The translations under genes were made by a program, and so were the position numbers. Of a stretch of 64,000 nucleotides of DNA, positions 39,426-49,192 are shown one piece after another. Origin of the DNA: Oceaniglobus trochenteri (lineage in GTDB: Bacteria > Pseudomonadota > Alphaproteobacteria > Rhodobacterales > Rhodobacteraceae). Under the pieces are notes generated by a model, which was given only the letters and a program-made list of their open reading frames with translations, was not told the origin of the DNA and did no database searches. Position 1 is the stretch's first letter, and each line of letters starts with the position of its first letter. Location: NCBI RefSeq assembly GCF_020529025.1, contig NZ_JACNMM010000009.1, positions 164,923 to 228,922 of the forward strand, read 5' to 3'.

Positions 39426-42389
39426 ATGTGCGCCGACACGCCTGAACACGACTATAAACACACCCTGCGCCTGCCGCAGACCGATTTTCCCATGCGCGCG
39501 GGCCTGCCCAAGCGCGAACCCGAATGGCTGAGCCGGTGGGAGCGTATCGGCGTCTATGACCGGCTGCGCGAAAAGCAGGGCCGCGAAAGCTTTACCCTCC
39601 ATGACGGCCCGCCCTATGCGAACGGCAACCTGCATATCGGGCACGCGCTGAACAAGATCCTCAAGGACATGGTGGTGCGCAGCCAGCAGATGATGGGCAA
39701 GGATGCGCGGTATATCCCCGGTTGGGATTGTCACGGCCTGCCGATCGAATGGAAGATCGAAGAGAAATACCGCGCCAAGGGCCGCGACAAGGACGCCGTG
39801 CCGGTTGTCGAGTTCCGCAAGGAATGCCGCGATTTTGCCGCCGGCTGGGTGGATGTCCAGCGCGAGGAGTTCAAGCGGCTGGGTGTCACCGGCAACTGGG
39901 CCGATCCCTATCTGACGATGAATTTCCACGCCGAACGGGTGATCGCCGAAGAGTTTCAGAAGTTCCTCATGAACGGCACCCTTTACCAAGGCAGCAAGCC
40001 GGTCATGTGGTCGCCGGTGGAAAAGACCGCCCTTGCCGAGGCCGAGGTTGAATATCACGACCGCCAGAGCGATGCGATCTGGGTGCGCTTTCCCGTGGTT
40101 TCGGGGGGCAACGCGGTGATGGCCAGCGGTGAGGGCGACGATTTCGCCGGTGCGGATTCGGCGCTTTTGGCCGATCAGTTGCACCACGCCAGCGTGATGA
40201 TCTGGACGACGACGCCATGGACCATCCCGCAGAACCGCGCCATCTGTTTCGGCCCCGAGATCGCCTATGGCCTTTACGAGGTCATCGGCCGCCCCGAGGA
40301 ATGCTGGGCCACGATCGGCGAGCGTTTCCTGGTGGCCGACGATCTTGCCCAAGAGGCATTTGCCGCCGGCCGGCTGGACATGACCATGGTGCGCCGTCTG
40401 CGGGGCGTGTCGGCCCAGGAACTGGCGGGTCTGCACTGTGCGCACCCCCTGCGCGGGCTTGAAGGGGCGGCGGGCGAATGGGATTTCGACGTGCGCCTTT
40501 TCCCCGGCGGCCATGTGACGGCGGATGCGGGCACGGGTTTCGTGCATACCGCGCCCAGCCACGGTGACGACGACTATGCCATCGGGGTCAAGCATGGCCT
40601 TGCGATGACCTTCAACATCCTTGACGACAGTTCCTTCCGCCCCGACCTTCCGTTCTTCGGCGGGCAGGCGGTGCTGAAGCCGAACGGCAAGCCGGGCGGC
40701 GCCAACAAGGCGGTGATCGAGAAGCTGAAGGAACCCGGCGCGCTGTTCGCCACCCGGCGCATCACCCTGAGCGATGCGCATTCCTGGCGCTCGAAGGCGC
40801 CGGTGATCCGGCTGAACCGGCCCCAGTGGTTTGCCGCCATCGACCGGCCCGTGGGCGATGGTCTGGACGAATATGGCGAAACGATCCGCCAGCGTGCCCT
40901 GACCAGCATCGACCAGCTTGTGACCTGGACACCGAAGACCGGGCGCAACCGGCTCTATTCCATGATCGAGGCGCGACCCGACTGGGTGCTCAGCCGCCAG
41001 CGGGCCTGGGGTGTGCCGCTGACCTGTTTCACCAAGCGTGGCGCGAAACCGGACGATTCCGACTATCTGCTGCGGAATGAGGCCGTGAATTCCCGCATCG
41101 TTGAGGTTTTCGAACAAGAGGGCGCTGACGCCTGGTATCAGGACGGCGCGAAGGAGCGGTTCCTGGACGGCATCGTCGACCCGTCCGAATATGACCAGGT
41201 TTTCGATATCCTCGACGTCTGGTTCGATTCCGGTTCGACCCACGCCTTCGTCCTGCGCGACCGGGCCGACGGATCGGACGACGGACTGGCCGATCTTTAC
41301 CTCGAGGGCACGGATCAGCACCGCGGCTGGTTCCATTCGTCGATGTTGCAGGCCTGCGGCACCATCGGGCGCGCGCCCTATCGCGGCGTGCTGACCCATG
41401 GGTTCACGCTGGACGCCAAGGGCATGAAGATGTCGAAATCCATCGGCAATACCGTGGCGCCCGAAAAGGTGGTGCAGCAGTATGGCGCCGATATCCTGCG
41501 GCTTTGGGTGGCCCAGGCCGACTATACCGTTGACCTGCGGATCGGTGACGAGATCCTGAAAGGCACCGCTGACAGCTATCGCCGGTTGCGCAACACCATG
41601 CGGTTCCTGCTGGGCAACCTGCACGGGTTCAGTGACGATGAACGTGTCGCCCCCGCCGACATGCCGGAACTGGAACGCTGGGTTCTGCACCGGCTGGCTG
41701 AGCTCGACCAGGTGGTGCGCGAGGGCTATGCCCGCTACGATTTCCAGGGCGTGTTCCAGGCGATTTTCACCTTTGCCACGGTCGATCTTTCGGCGGTCTA
41801 TTTCGACATCCGCAAGGATGCGCTGTACTGCGATGGCCCCTCGAACCGCCGCAATGCGGCGCGCACGGTGCTGGACCTGCTGTTCCACCGGCTGACAACC
41901 TGGCTGGCACCGGTGCTCGTCTTCACCATGGAGGATGTCTGGCTGGAGAGGTTCCCTGGCGATGACAGCTCGGTGCATCTACAGGACATTCCCGACACCC
42001 CGTCCGAATGGCATGACGAGGCCCTGGCGGCGAAATGGGCCGTGGTGCGCAAGGTGCGCCGCGTGGTTCTGGGCGCGCTTGAGGTCGAGCGGCGCGAGAA
42101 AACCATCGGTGCCTCGCTTGAGGCGGCGCCGCTGGTCTTTGTCGATCAGGCCACGGCCGATGTCCTGGCCAGCGTGCCTTTCGAGGATGTCTGCATCACA
42201 TCGGACCTGACGGTTCAGGTAGGGCAGGTCGAGGGCTTTGCGCTGGACGATGTGCCGGGCGTGACGGTGCAGTTCCGCCCCGCCTCGGGTGAGAAATGCC
42301 AGCGTTGCTGGAAGATCCTGCCCGATGTCGGCACCCACGATCACCCCGGCGTCTGCGGTCGCTGCGACGATGCGCTGAACGCCGGTTGA
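39426..42389 (+). CDS. ileS: Isoleucine-tRNA ligase
   Basis: 987 residues. Class I synthetase with the HIGH motif (GNLHIGHALNK, about residues 65-75), KMSKS at 668-672, a large CP1 editing domain (about 190-410; the TTPWTIPQN and HTAPSHGDDDY editing motifs are present), and a C-terminal zinc-binding domain (CQRCW...CGRCD). It is a bacterial-type IleS. Ribosome-binding site is weak. The stop codon overlaps the TTG start of the next gene. Confidence 0.97.
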   Translation: MCADTPEHDYKHTLRLPQTDFPMRAGLPKREPEWLSRWERIGVYDRLREKQGRESFTLHDGPPYANGNLHIGHALNKILKDMVVRSQQMMGKDARYIPGWDCHGLPIEWKIEEKYRAKGRDKDAVPVVEFRKECRDFAAGWVDVQREEFKRLGVTGNWADPYLTMNFHAERVIAEEFQKFLMNGTLYQGSKPVMWSPVEKTALAEAEVEYHDRQSDAIWVRFPVVSGGNAVMASGEGDDFAGADSALLADQLHHASVMIWTTTPWTIPQNRAICFGPEIAYGLYEVIGRPEECWATIGERFLVADDLAQEAFAAGRLDMTMVRRLRGVSAQELAGLHCAHPLRGLEGAAGEWDFDVRLFPGGHVTADAGTGFVHTAPSHGDDDYAIGVKHGLAMTFNILDDSSFRPDLPFFGGQAVLKPNGKPGGANKAVIEKLKEPGALFATRRITLSDAHSWRSKAPVIRLNRPQWFAAIDRPVGDGLDEYGETIRQRALTSIDQLVTWTPKTGRNRLYSMIEARPDWVLSRQRAWGVPLTCFTKRGAKPDDSDYLLRNEAVNSRIVEVFEQEGADAWYQDGAKERFLDGIVDPSEYDQVFDILDVWFDSGSTHAFVLRDRADGSDDGLADLYLEGTDQHRGWFHSSMLQACGTIGRAPYRGVLTHGFTLDAKGMKMSKSIGNTVAPEKVVQQYGADILRLWVAQADYTVDLRIGDEILKGTADSYRRLRNTMRFLLGNLHGFSDDERVAPADMPELERWVLHRLAELDQVVREGYARYDFQGVFQAIFTFATVDLSAVYFDIRKDALYCDGPSNRRNAARTVLDLLFHRLTTWLAPVLVFTMEDVWLERFPGDDSSVHLQDIPDTPSEWHDEALAAKWAVVRKVRRVVLGALEVERREKTIGASLEAAPLVFVDQATADVLASVPFEDVCITSDLTVQVGQVEGFALDDVPGVTVQFRPASGEKCQRCWKILPDVGTHDHPGVCGRCDDALNAG

Positions 42390-42844
42390 GCGAGACCGCG
42401 CTAACCGTGCAAAGCCGCCTGGGCCGCCTGACGATGGTGGCCCGGGACGACAGCCTGGTTTCGCTGGAATGGGGCGGACGCGCGGCTGATCACACCCCGC
42501 TTCTGGACGAGGCGGCGGCACAGCTTTCCGCCTATTTCGCGGGTGATCTCCGCCGCTTCGATCTGCCGCTGACCCTGGACAAGGGGCAGCTTCAGGGACA
42601 GGTGCAGCGGGCGATGCTGGCGATTCCCTTTGGCGAAACCCGCACCTATGGCGAGTTGGCCCGCGCGCTGGGCGCACCTGCACAGGCCATCGGTCAGGCC
42701 TGTGGGGCCAACGCCCTGCCGATCTTCGTGCCATGCCACCGCATTCTCGCGGCACAGGGGCTGGGCGGCTATTCGGGAAGGGGCGGGATCGAATCCAAGG
42801 TGGCGCTCCTGCGTCTGGAAGGTGCCGCCTCTCTGCTATTGTAA
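42386..42844 (+). CDS. ogt: Methylated-DNA-[protein]-cysteine S-methyltransferase
   Basis: 152 residues if started at the TTG at 42386, which overlaps the ileS stop (TTGA); a GTG at 42404 is the alternative. The acceptor Cys is in PIFVPCHRILAAQG, with the preceding FGETRTYGELA helix-turn-helix. It repairs O6-alkylguanine by irreversible methyl transfer. There is no Ada regulatory domain, so it is the Ogt type. Translational coupling to ileS is unusual. Confidence 0.9.
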   Translation: MSETALTVQSRLGRLTMVARDDSLVSLEWGGRAADHTPLLDEAAAQLSAYFAGDLRRFDLPLTLDKGQLQGQVQRAMLAIPFGETRTYGELARALGAPAQAIGQACGANALPIFVPCHRILAAQGLGGYSGRGGIESKVALLRLEGAASLLL

Positions 42845-42923
42845 TTGCGATTATCTGACAATCGGGCAGGCATTTGGTGCCAAGCGTGGCCCGTAAATTG
42901 CATCATCCTGGCAATCGCCGCAT

Positions 42924-43616
42924 TCAGCCGCGTTCGGGTATCAACTGCTGCGCGATCCCGGCAAAGATCAGGTAGATCGACGTCAGCGCCAGCCCCCAAA
43001 GCGCCCAGCTGGCCGGATCGAACCCGACCCAGGCGGCGCGCCCGGCAAAGAAGGTCCAGGCCAGGGCCACCGGCAGCGACACATTGCGCCAACGCTCGGT
43101 GCGTACGGGGTGGATGAACTTCAGCGGCGTGAACATTGCCACCGACAGGGCCGCGACAATCCCGAGGATCACCCAGAAATTCGGTGACAGCGCGAACATG
43201 ACGATCACCACCATGTTCCAGCAGCCGGGAAAGCCCGAAAAGGAATTGTCCTTCGTCTTCATGCGGTTGTCGGCAAAATAGACAACGCTGGCATAGGTGA
43301 TGACGATGATCGCGATCCAGCCCGTCCACCCCGGCAGCAGGCCGGATTTGAACAGCGCATAGGCCGGGATGAAGACATAGGTCAGATAGTCGATGATCAG
43401 GTCCATCAGCACGCCATCGTATTGCGGCGCATTGACCTTCACGTCGTATTTTCGGGCCAGGGGGCCATCTATGCCGTCGACAAAGAAGGCGACGACCAGC
43501 CAGAGGAACATCAGGTTCCATTCCTCTTGCACGGCCGCAAGCATGGCCAGCATGGCGATCACCGCGCCTGTGGCGGTCAGAAGATGCACGAGAAGGGCGC
43601 GAAACCGGAGTGTCAT
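42924..43616 (-). CDS. pcs: Phosphatidylcholine synthase
   Basis: 230 residues from the ATG at 43616 (MTLRFRALLVH). It has about eight hydrophobic helices and a CDP-alcohol phosphotransferase motif in the form DGIDGPLAR...(YDGVLMDLIID). Pcs condenses CDP-diacylglycerol directly with choline to make phosphatidylcholine; it is found in rhizobia and Rhodobacter. The DNS/FxGFPGCWN segment (about 150-160) is typical of Pcs. Located between ogt and xerC. Confidence 0.9.
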   Translation of the reverse strand: MTLRFRALLVHLLTATGAVIAMLAMLAAVQEEWNLMFLWLVVAFFVDGIDGPLARKYDVKVNAPQYDGVLMDLIIDYLTYVFIPAYALFKSGLLPGWTGWIAIIVITYASVVYFADNRMKTKDNSFSGFPGCWNMVVIVMFALSPNFWVILGIVAALSVAMFTPLKFIHPVRTERWRNVSLPVALAWTFFAGRAAWVGFDPASWALWGLALTSIYLIFAGIAQQLIPERG

Positions 43617-43665
43617 TTCCCCGTTTTGCCGCAAACGGGGCGCGGGCGCAAACGGGAACCTGCCA

Positions 43666-44586
43666 TCAGCCCGCCGCGCGCGGATGGGCGGCGTTGTAGA
43701 CATCCAGCAGGCGGGCCGAGTCGACGGCGGTATAGGCCTGGGTCGTGGACAGCGATGCGTGGCCCAGAAGCTCCTGGATTGCGCGCAGATCGCCCCCGGC
43801 GTTCAGAAGGTGGGTGGCAAAGCTGTGGCGCATGGCATGGGGCGTGGCCGTGGCGGGCAGGCCCAGTTGCGCGCGGGCCTGGGCCATCGCCTTGCGGATC
43901 GGCCCGCCGCCAAGGGGGCCACCGCGCACGCCGCGAAACAGCGGCTTGTCCTCGGCCTGGGGGTGGGGGCACAGCGCGACATATTCGGCCACCGCGCGGC
44001 GTGTCGCCGGCAGCACCGGCACCATGCGTTCCTTCCCGCCCTTGCCGCGGATGCGCAGGCTTTCGGGCAGCGGGTGATCGGCGCCGGTCAGGGCCAGCGC
44101 TTCGGAAATCCGCAGCCCGCAGCCATAAAGCAGCGTCACCACCGCCACATCCCGCGCGGCGACCCAGCCGTCCAGCGATTGCAGTTCGACCGTGTCGATC
44201 ATGGCGCGCGCGCCGTCCTCGCTCAGCGGGCGGGGCAGCTTTTTCTGGAACTTCGGCGATCGGGTGGACAGGATCGCGGTGGGGTCGAACCCCTCACGCT
44301 CGGCCAGCCAGCGGGTGAAGGATTTGACGGCCGAAAGACTGCGCGCCAGCGACCGGGGCGCCACGCCGCGGGCCCGTTCGTGGGACATCCAGGCGCGCAT
44401 GTCGGAAATGCCCACCGCGGCGATCATCGAAATGCCGCTGCCCTCGCTCATGTGGCCCTGTAGGAAGGCCAGCCAGCCCAGCAGGTCGCCGCGATAGGCC
44501 GTCAGGGTATGATCGGCCGCGTCGGACATGGCGCCCATGCCATCCAGCCAGAGTTGCAGCGCATCGCGAAGGGCTGGCGACAGCAT
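43666..44586 (-). CDS. xerC: Tyrosine recombinase XerC
   Basis: 306 residues: an N-terminal SAM-like core-binding domain (about 1-105) and a C-terminal catalytic domain with Arg in GCGLRISEAL, Lys in RGKGGKER, HAMRHSFATHLL, LGHASLSTTQ and the nucleophile Tyr in AYTAVD. It resolves chromosome dimers with XerD at dif. The upstream DUF484 gene is 3 bp away, an association also seen in gammaproteobacteria (yigA-xerC). Confidence 0.92.
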   Translation of the reverse strand: MLSPALRDALQLWLDGMGAMSDAADHTLTAYRGDLLGWLAFLQGHMSEGSGISMIAAVGISDMRAWMSHERARGVAPRSLARSLSAVKSFTRWLAEREGFDPTAILSTRSPKFQKKLPRPLSEDGARAMIDTVELQSLDGWVAARDVAVVTLLYGCGLRISEALALTGADHPLPESLRIRGKGGKERMVPVLPATRRAVAEYVALCPHPQAEDKPLFRGVRGGPLGGGPIRKAMAQARAQLGLPATATPHAMRHSFATHLLNAGGDLRAIQELLGHASLSTTQAYTAVDSARLLDVYNAAHPRAAG

Positions 44587-44589
44587 GGC

Positions 44590-45297
44590 CTAGGCCAGCC
44601 AGCGGCGCATGGAGCGTTCGAACACCCCGGCGAAGAACCCCAGAAGGTCGGTGCCGTGGGTGGGGGTGAACATATGCGGATCTTCGCTGCCCAGCACCAG
44701 AAGGCCGGGCAGGCGGCCCGCGCCGAAATCCAGCTTAAGGCAGGCTTCCGAGCGCAGATGGGCCGCGACGGCGCCATAGACCCGCGGCGCGCCCCCCTGG
44801 CAGCCCCGCAGCGTCACCCGGCGTTCGGGCAGGTTGCGCCCCTGGGTCAGGTAATCGGCCACGAAACCGGGCTGGGCCAGGGACAGCACGTCGGACAACC
44901 GGCGGATATCGGCGTCTTCGTCGTTGCTGTCGGTTTCCAGGACAAGGCGCAGGGCATCGACCCGCAGGATATCGGCCACCTCGCCGCCAAGGTCGTGCAG
45001 GAAAGTCTCGAAATCGGTGGGGTCCAGCATCCGCAGGACGGCGCGGTGAATCTGGTTGGTGCCGGCAAGGTTTTCATAGGCGGCGGCGATCACGCTGCGA
45101 TGGGTGTCTTCCAGACGGTCCAGCCGGTTTTCGAGCCGCTTCATGGCGATGCCGCGCAGATCGACGATATTCTCGCCCATCGTCTGTTCGTTGCCCGCGA
45201 CAAGGGCGCGCATCAGGTCCAGATCCTCGAGAATGACGTCGGGATGGGACATGATCCGGTTGCGAAGTTCGTCTTCGATCACGGCGCTTTCGGCCAT
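44590..45297 (-). CDS. DUF484 family protein
   Basis: 235 residues from the ATG at 45297; longer frames upstream cross the hairpin leader. The N-terminal helical region (about 1-75) has a coiled-coil tendency (RLENRLDRLEDTH). The C-terminal domain is GAF-like (LPGLLVLGSEDPHMFTPTHGTDLLGFFAGVFER). Function unknown; co-transcribed with xerC (3-bp gap). Confidence 0.85.
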   Translation of the reverse strand: MAESAVIEDELRNRIMSHPDVILEDLDLMRALVAGNEQTMGENIVDLRGIAMKRLENRLDRLEDTHRSVIAAAYENLAGTNQIHRAVLRMLDPTDFETFLHDLGGEVADILRVDALRLVLETDSNDEDADIRRLSDVLSLAQPGFVADYLTQGRNLPERRVTLRGCQGGAPRVYGAVAAHLRSEACLKLDFGAGRLPGLLVLGSEDPHMFTPTHGTDLLGFFAGVFERSMRRWLA

Positions 45298-45343
45298 TGC
45301 TGCCTCGTCTCGATTGTTCGATTTGTGAAGTAATACATCGGAG

Positions 45344-45376
45344 TTGCCCGCATTGGCAGCCATTTTTTGCGGGCAA
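45344..45376. repeat. Inverted repeat in the DUF484-xerC leader
   Basis: Perfect 8-bp inverted repeat TTGCCCGC / GCGGGCAA with a 17-nt spacer, 47-79 bp upstream of the DUF484 start codon. It could be an operator or a 5'-UTR hairpin; a TTGACA box (minus strand) abuts its outer arm. Confidence 0.5.
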
Positions 45377-45431
45377 TTGTCAATCGGACAGGGGGGCGCG
45401 GTGTTTTTGCATCGCCCGCGCGGGCGGATTT

Positions 45432-45467
45432 GCGCCGCCGCCACGCAACTTGGGGTTGCGGCGGCGC
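45432..45467 (-). terminator. Strong hairpin after the transaldolase-like gene
   Basis: 10-bp perfect stem (GCGCCGCCGC / GCGGCGGCGC) with a 16-nt loop that can form a further inner stem (GCAAC / GTTGC), starting 7 bp after the stop codon. There is only a short AAA and no strong U-tract on the minus strand, so it is a probable but not textbook terminator. Confidence 0.6.
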
Positions 45468-45473
45468 AGCGGG

Positions 45474-46127
45474 TCAGACGATCTTCTGGCCGGTCTTGGC
45501 CCAGTCGGCCATGAAGGCATCCAGCCCCTTGTCGGTCAGAACGTGGTTGGCCATGCCCTTGATGACGCCCGGCGGTGCGGTGGCCACATCGGCGCCGATC
45601 AGGGCGGCTTCCTTCATGTGGTTGGCGCTGCGGATCGAGGCGGCCAGGATCTGGGTTTCGAAGCCGTAGTTGTCATAGATCGTGCGTATGTCGCCGATCA
45701 GCTCCATTCCGTCGATGTTCAGATCGTCCAGCCGGCCGATGAAGGGCGAAATGAAGGTCGCGCCCGCCTTGGCGGCCAGCAGCGCCTGGTTGGCCGAGAA
45801 GCACAGCGTCACGTTCACCATGTTGCCTTCGCCGGTCAGCGTCTTGCAGGCCTTCAGCCCGGCCCAGGTGAGCGGCAGCTTGATGGCGATGTTGTCGGCG
45901 ATCTTGGCCAGTTCGCGGCCTTCGGCGATCATGCCGTCATAGTCCAGCGCGACGCATTCGGCGCTGACCGGGCCTTCGACCATGTCGCAGATTTCCTTGG
46001 TGACTTCCTTGATGTCACGGCCCGATTTCAGGATCAGCGACGGGTTCGTCGTAACCCCGTCGACCATGCCCAGATCGTTCAGCTCGCGGATTGCATCCAC
46101 ATCGGCGGTATCGACAAAGAATTTCAT
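45474..46127 (-). CDS. fsa: Fructose-6-phosphate aldolase / transaldolase-like protein (TalC family)
   Basis: 217 residues, the short form of the transaldolase family (full transaldolases are about 320-390). [20 protein letters not shown] opens it; the Schiff-base Lys is in [15 protein letters not shown]. Short TalC/FSA proteins act either as transaldolase or as fructose-6-phosphate aldolase, and sequence does not separate these reliably. Monocistronic, with a strong hairpin after the stop. Confidence 0.85.
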   Translation of the reverse strand: MKFFVDTADVDAIRELNDLGMVDGVTTNPSLILKSGRDIKEVTKEICDMVEGPVSAECVALDYDGMIAEGRELAKIADNIAIKLPLTWAGLKACKTLTGEGNMVNVTLCFSANQALLAAKAGATFISPFIGRLDDLNIDGMELIGDIRTIYDNYGFETQILAASIRSANHMKEAALIGADVATAPPGVIKGMANHVLTDKGLDAFMADWAKTGQKIV

Positions 46128-46227
46128 CTGATCGTCCTTCTGGCTCTCATGTTGAACTTGCCCACCTGATAGCGCATTGGTGGGGGGGGCCGAAAGCCCT
46201 ATGTGGGCGCGAAAAAGGAGGGCGCGG

Positions 46228-46857
46228 ATGGACCTGTCGATCTGGCTGACATTCGTTGCGGCCTCGGTCGCCTTGCTGGCGATCCCGGGGCCGACGGTTC
46301 TGCTGGTGCTGTCCTATGCGCTGGGGCAGGGGCGGCGCGTGGCCGTGCCCACCGCCCTGGGCGTCGCGGCAGGCGATCTGGTGGCGATGAGCCTGTCCCT
46401 CGCCGGCCTTGGGGCGCTGGTGGCGACCTCGGCGGCGCTGTTTACCGTGCTGAAATGGGTCGGCGCGGTCTACCTTGTCTATCTCGGCGTGCGGATGTTG
46501 CGCAGTGCGGGCTCCGGTCTGACGGTCTCGGCCGACCAGGCGGTGATCAGCGGTGGTCGCGCCTTTGGCCATGCCGCGGCGGTGACCGCGCTGAACCCGA
46601 AATCCATCGCCTTCTTCATCGCCTTCGTGCCGCAGTTCATCGTGGCAAACGCCCCGCTTCTGCCGCAGTTCGCCATCCTGGTTGCCACCTTCGTTGGCCT
46701 TGCCGCGCTGAACGCGCTGATGTTCGCCGTGCTTGCCGCCAGGTTGCGCGGGGTGATCCGCCGCCCTGCCGTCATCACCTGGCTGACCCGCACCGGGGGC
46801 GGCGCGCTGATCGCCATGGGCGTGGCGACGGCGATGTTGCGCCGCCAGGCGGCCTGA
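46228..46857 (+). CDS. LysE/RhtB family exporter
   Basis: 209 residues from the ATG at 46228. Six hydrophobic helices; [19 protein letters not shown] at the start and [19 protein letters not shown] in the middle are the family motifs. Substrate unknown. It ends 8 bp before the GTG start of priA, so the two may share a transcript. Confidence 0.85.
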   Translation: MDLSIWLTFVAASVALLAIPGPTVLLVLSYALGQGRRVAVPTALGVAAGDLVAMSLSLAGLGALVATSAALFTVLKWVGAVYLVYLGVRMLRSAGSGLTVSADQAVISGGRAFGHAAAVTALNPKSIAFFIAFVPQFIVANAPLLPQFAILVATFVGLAALNALMFAVLAARLRGVIRRPAVITWLTRTGGGALIAMGVATAMLRRQAA

Positions 46858-46865
46858 GCGGCGCG

Positions 46866-49055
46866 GTGCAGGGGTTTTTCGACGAAGGCACGCTGGTGGC
46901 CGTCCTGACGACCCAGCCGCTGGATCGCTGCCTCGATTACAAGGCCCCCGAGGGTGGATGCATGGCAGGCGCCTTTGTCGAGGTGCCGCTGGGCCCGCGC
47001 AAGGTTCTGGGCGTTGTCTGGGGCCCGGGCGAGGGGGGATACGACCTGGCCAAGGTGCGCAGCATCATCCGCGTGCTGGATGCCGCCCCCATGCGTGACG
47101 AGATGCAGCAGTTCCTGCGCCGCGCCGCCGATTACACCCTCACCCCGCTGTCGGCGATGTTGCGCCTGGCGACGCGCAGCCCGGGGCTGGGCGATCCGCC
47201 GGGCATGCGCACCGTCTATCGGCTGGGCACAGGTGAACCCGACCGCATGACCGAGGCGCGCGCCAAGGTGCTTGAGGTGCTGCGCGACTACGGCGGTTTG
47301 TCCTTCACCCTGCGCGAGCTGGCCGAAAGTGCCGGTGTCACGCCCTCGGTCGTCAAGGGGCTGGTGAAACAGGGCGCCGTACAGGAAGAGGCCAGCCCCC
47401 GTGACCTGCCCTATCCAAGGCTTGACCCCGATCTGCCGGGCCATGACCTGACCCCCGATCAGGCCGCCGGCGCGGCCAGCCTGCAAGCGGCCATCGAAAC
47501 CGGCGAATACGGCACCACCATGCTGCGTGGCGTCACCGGCTCGGGCAAGACCGAGGTCTATCTCGAGGCCGTGGCCGCCTGCCTGGCCAGGGGGCGGCAG
47601 GCGCTGGTGCTGCTGCCGGAAATCGCGCTGACCAGCGAGTTCCTGACCCGCGTGCAGGGCCGTTTCGGGGCAGGGGCCGCCGAATGGCACAGCGGTGTCA
47701 CCATGACCGAACGGCGCCGTTGCTGGCGGATGGTGGGCGAGGGGGGCGCGCAACTGGTGGTGGGCGCGCGTTCGGCGCTGTTCCTGCCGTTCCGCGATCT
47801 GGGCCTGATCGTGGTGGATGAGGAACACGACACTTCCTACAAGCAGGAGGATGGCGTGCTGTACAACGCCCGCGACATGGCGGTTCTGCGCGCCTCGCTT
47901 TGCAGCGCGCAGGTGGTGCTGGCCAGCGCCACGCCCAGCCTTGAAACCTGGGCCAATGTGCAGGCGGGGAAATATCGCCGCCTGGAACTGACCAGCCGCT
48001 TTGGCGCCGCCGTCATGCCCGAAATGTGCGCCATCGACATGCGGGCCGAGGATCTGCCCGGCGGCAAGTGGATCTCGCCCCGTCTGGCCCGCGCCGTGGC
48101 GCAGCGGGTGGACAGGGGCGAACAGGCGCTGCTGTTCATCAACCGGCGCGGCTATGCGCCCATCACGCTGTGCCGGGCCTGCGGGCATCAGATCGGCTGC
48201 GATCACTGCGATGCGCGGATGGTGGAACACCGGTTCCAGAAGCGGCTGGTCTGCCATCAATGCGGCGAAACCAAACCGATGCCCGAGAAATGCCCAAGCT
48301 GCGAGGCCGAGGATCGACTCTCGCCCGTGGGCCCCGGCGTCGAACGCCTGGCCGAGGAAGCCACGGCGCTTTTCCCCGAGGCCCGCATCGCCGTGCTCTC
48401 CTCCGATCTCTACGGCAGTGCGCGGGCTCTGAAGGCGCATATCGAGAGCATTGCGGCGGGCGAGGCCGACATTATCATCGGCACGCAGCTGGTGGCCAAG
48501 GGGCACAACTTCCCGCTGCTCACGCTGGTCGGGGTGATCGACGCCGACCTCGGGTTGCAGGGGTCAGACCTGCGCGCCGCCGAACGCACGTTCCAGCTGA
48601 TGCGTCAGGTGGCCGGGCGCGCCGGGCGGGCCGACAAGCCGGGCTCGGCGATGCTGCAGACCTATCAGCCCGAACACCCGGTGATCCGCGCGATCCTGGC
48701 CGGTGACGAGGAACAGTTCTGGTCGGCCGAGGCACAGGAACGGCGGGCCGCAGGCGTGCCGCCCTATGGCCGCATGGCCGGTATCATCCTGTCCTCGCCC
48801 AACGTGCAGGAGGTTTTCGAGGTGGCCACCGACATGGCGCGCCGCGACGGCCCCCTCCGGGCGATCAACGCCCAGCTTTTCGGCCCCGCCCCCGCGCCCA
48901 TCGCCCGGATCAGGGGGCGCCACCGGGTGCGTCTTCTGGTCAAGGCCGACAAGGCCGTGCCGCTTCAGGGCGCATTGTCGAAATGGGTGGCGCAGTTCCG
49001 GCTTCCCGCCTCGCTGCGCCTCTCCATCGACATCGATCCGCAGAGTTTCTACTGA
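46866..49055 (+). CDS. priA: Primosomal protein N' (replication restart helicase)
   Basis: 729 residues from a GTG at 46866 (MQGFFDEGTLVAVLTTQP), which matches the usual PriA start; the frame extends further upstream through the LysE gene but that part is a shadow. N-terminal 3'-DNA-binding domain, winged helix, then the helicase core with Walker A GVTGSGKTEVY and DEEHD. An eight-Cys double zinc finger (CRACG...CDHCD...CHQCG...CPSC) follows. PriA restarts stalled replication forks. Confidence 0.95.
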   Translation: MQGFFDEGTLVAVLTTQPLDRCLDYKAPEGGCMAGAFVEVPLGPRKVLGVVWGPGEGGYDLAKVRSIIRVLDAAPMRDEMQQFLRRAADYTLTPLSAMLRLATRSPGLGDPPGMRTVYRLGTGEPDRMTEARAKVLEVLRDYGGLSFTLRELAESAGVTPSVVKGLVKQGAVQEEASPRDLPYPRLDPDLPGHDLTPDQAAGAASLQAAIETGEYGTTMLRGVTGSGKTEVYLEAVAACLARGRQALVLLPEIALTSEFLTRVQGRFGAGAAEWHSGVTMTERRRCWRMVGEGGAQLVVGARSALFLPFRDLGLIVVDEEHDTSYKQEDGVLYNARDMAVLRASLCSAQVVLASATPSLETWANVQAGKYRRLELTSRFGAAVMPEMCAIDMRAEDLPGGKWISPRLARAVAQRVDRGEQALLFINRRGYAPITLCRACGHQIGCDHCDARMVEHRFQKRLVCHQCGETKPMPEKCPSCEAEDRLSPVGPGVERLAEEATALFPEARIAVLSSDLYGSARALKAHIESIAAGEADIIIGTQLVAKGHNFPLLTLVGVIDADLGLQGSDLRAAERTFQLMRQVAGRAGRADKPGSAMLQTYQPEHPVIRAILAGDEEQFWSAEAQERRAAGVPPYGRMAGIILSSPNVQEVFEVATDMARRDGPLRAINAQLFGPAPAPIARIRGRHRVRLLVKADKAVPLQGALSKWVAQFRLPASLRLSIDIDPQSFY

Positions 49056-49069
49056 AGGTTGCGCCCCTT

Positions 49070-49121
49070 CATCTTTGGTCCTTCAAATATCCCCGCCGGA
49101 GGCTCCCGCACCCTCGTGCGG
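49070..49121 (-). repeat. Intergenic hairpin-plus-tail element, copy C (ACCAAAGAT subtype)
   Basis: Read on the minus strand: a 6-bp stem (CCGCAC / GTGCGG, 4-nt loop, 49106-49121), then GAGCCTCCGGCGGG, then GATATTTGAAGG plus ACCAAAGATG (ending at 49070). It lies 3' of priA but points against its transcription. Confidence 0.62.
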
Positions 49122-49192
49122 CGCCACGGATACGGTTGCGCGCAAGCCCCGCTTTCCCCTAGGATTCACGAAACAATCGGGCGGAGGCAGGT

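Noticed and set aside
46203..46865. PriA N-terminal extension of about 220 residues
   Set aside because: Overlaps the LysE gene in another frame; the GTG at 46866 reproduces the usual PriA start.
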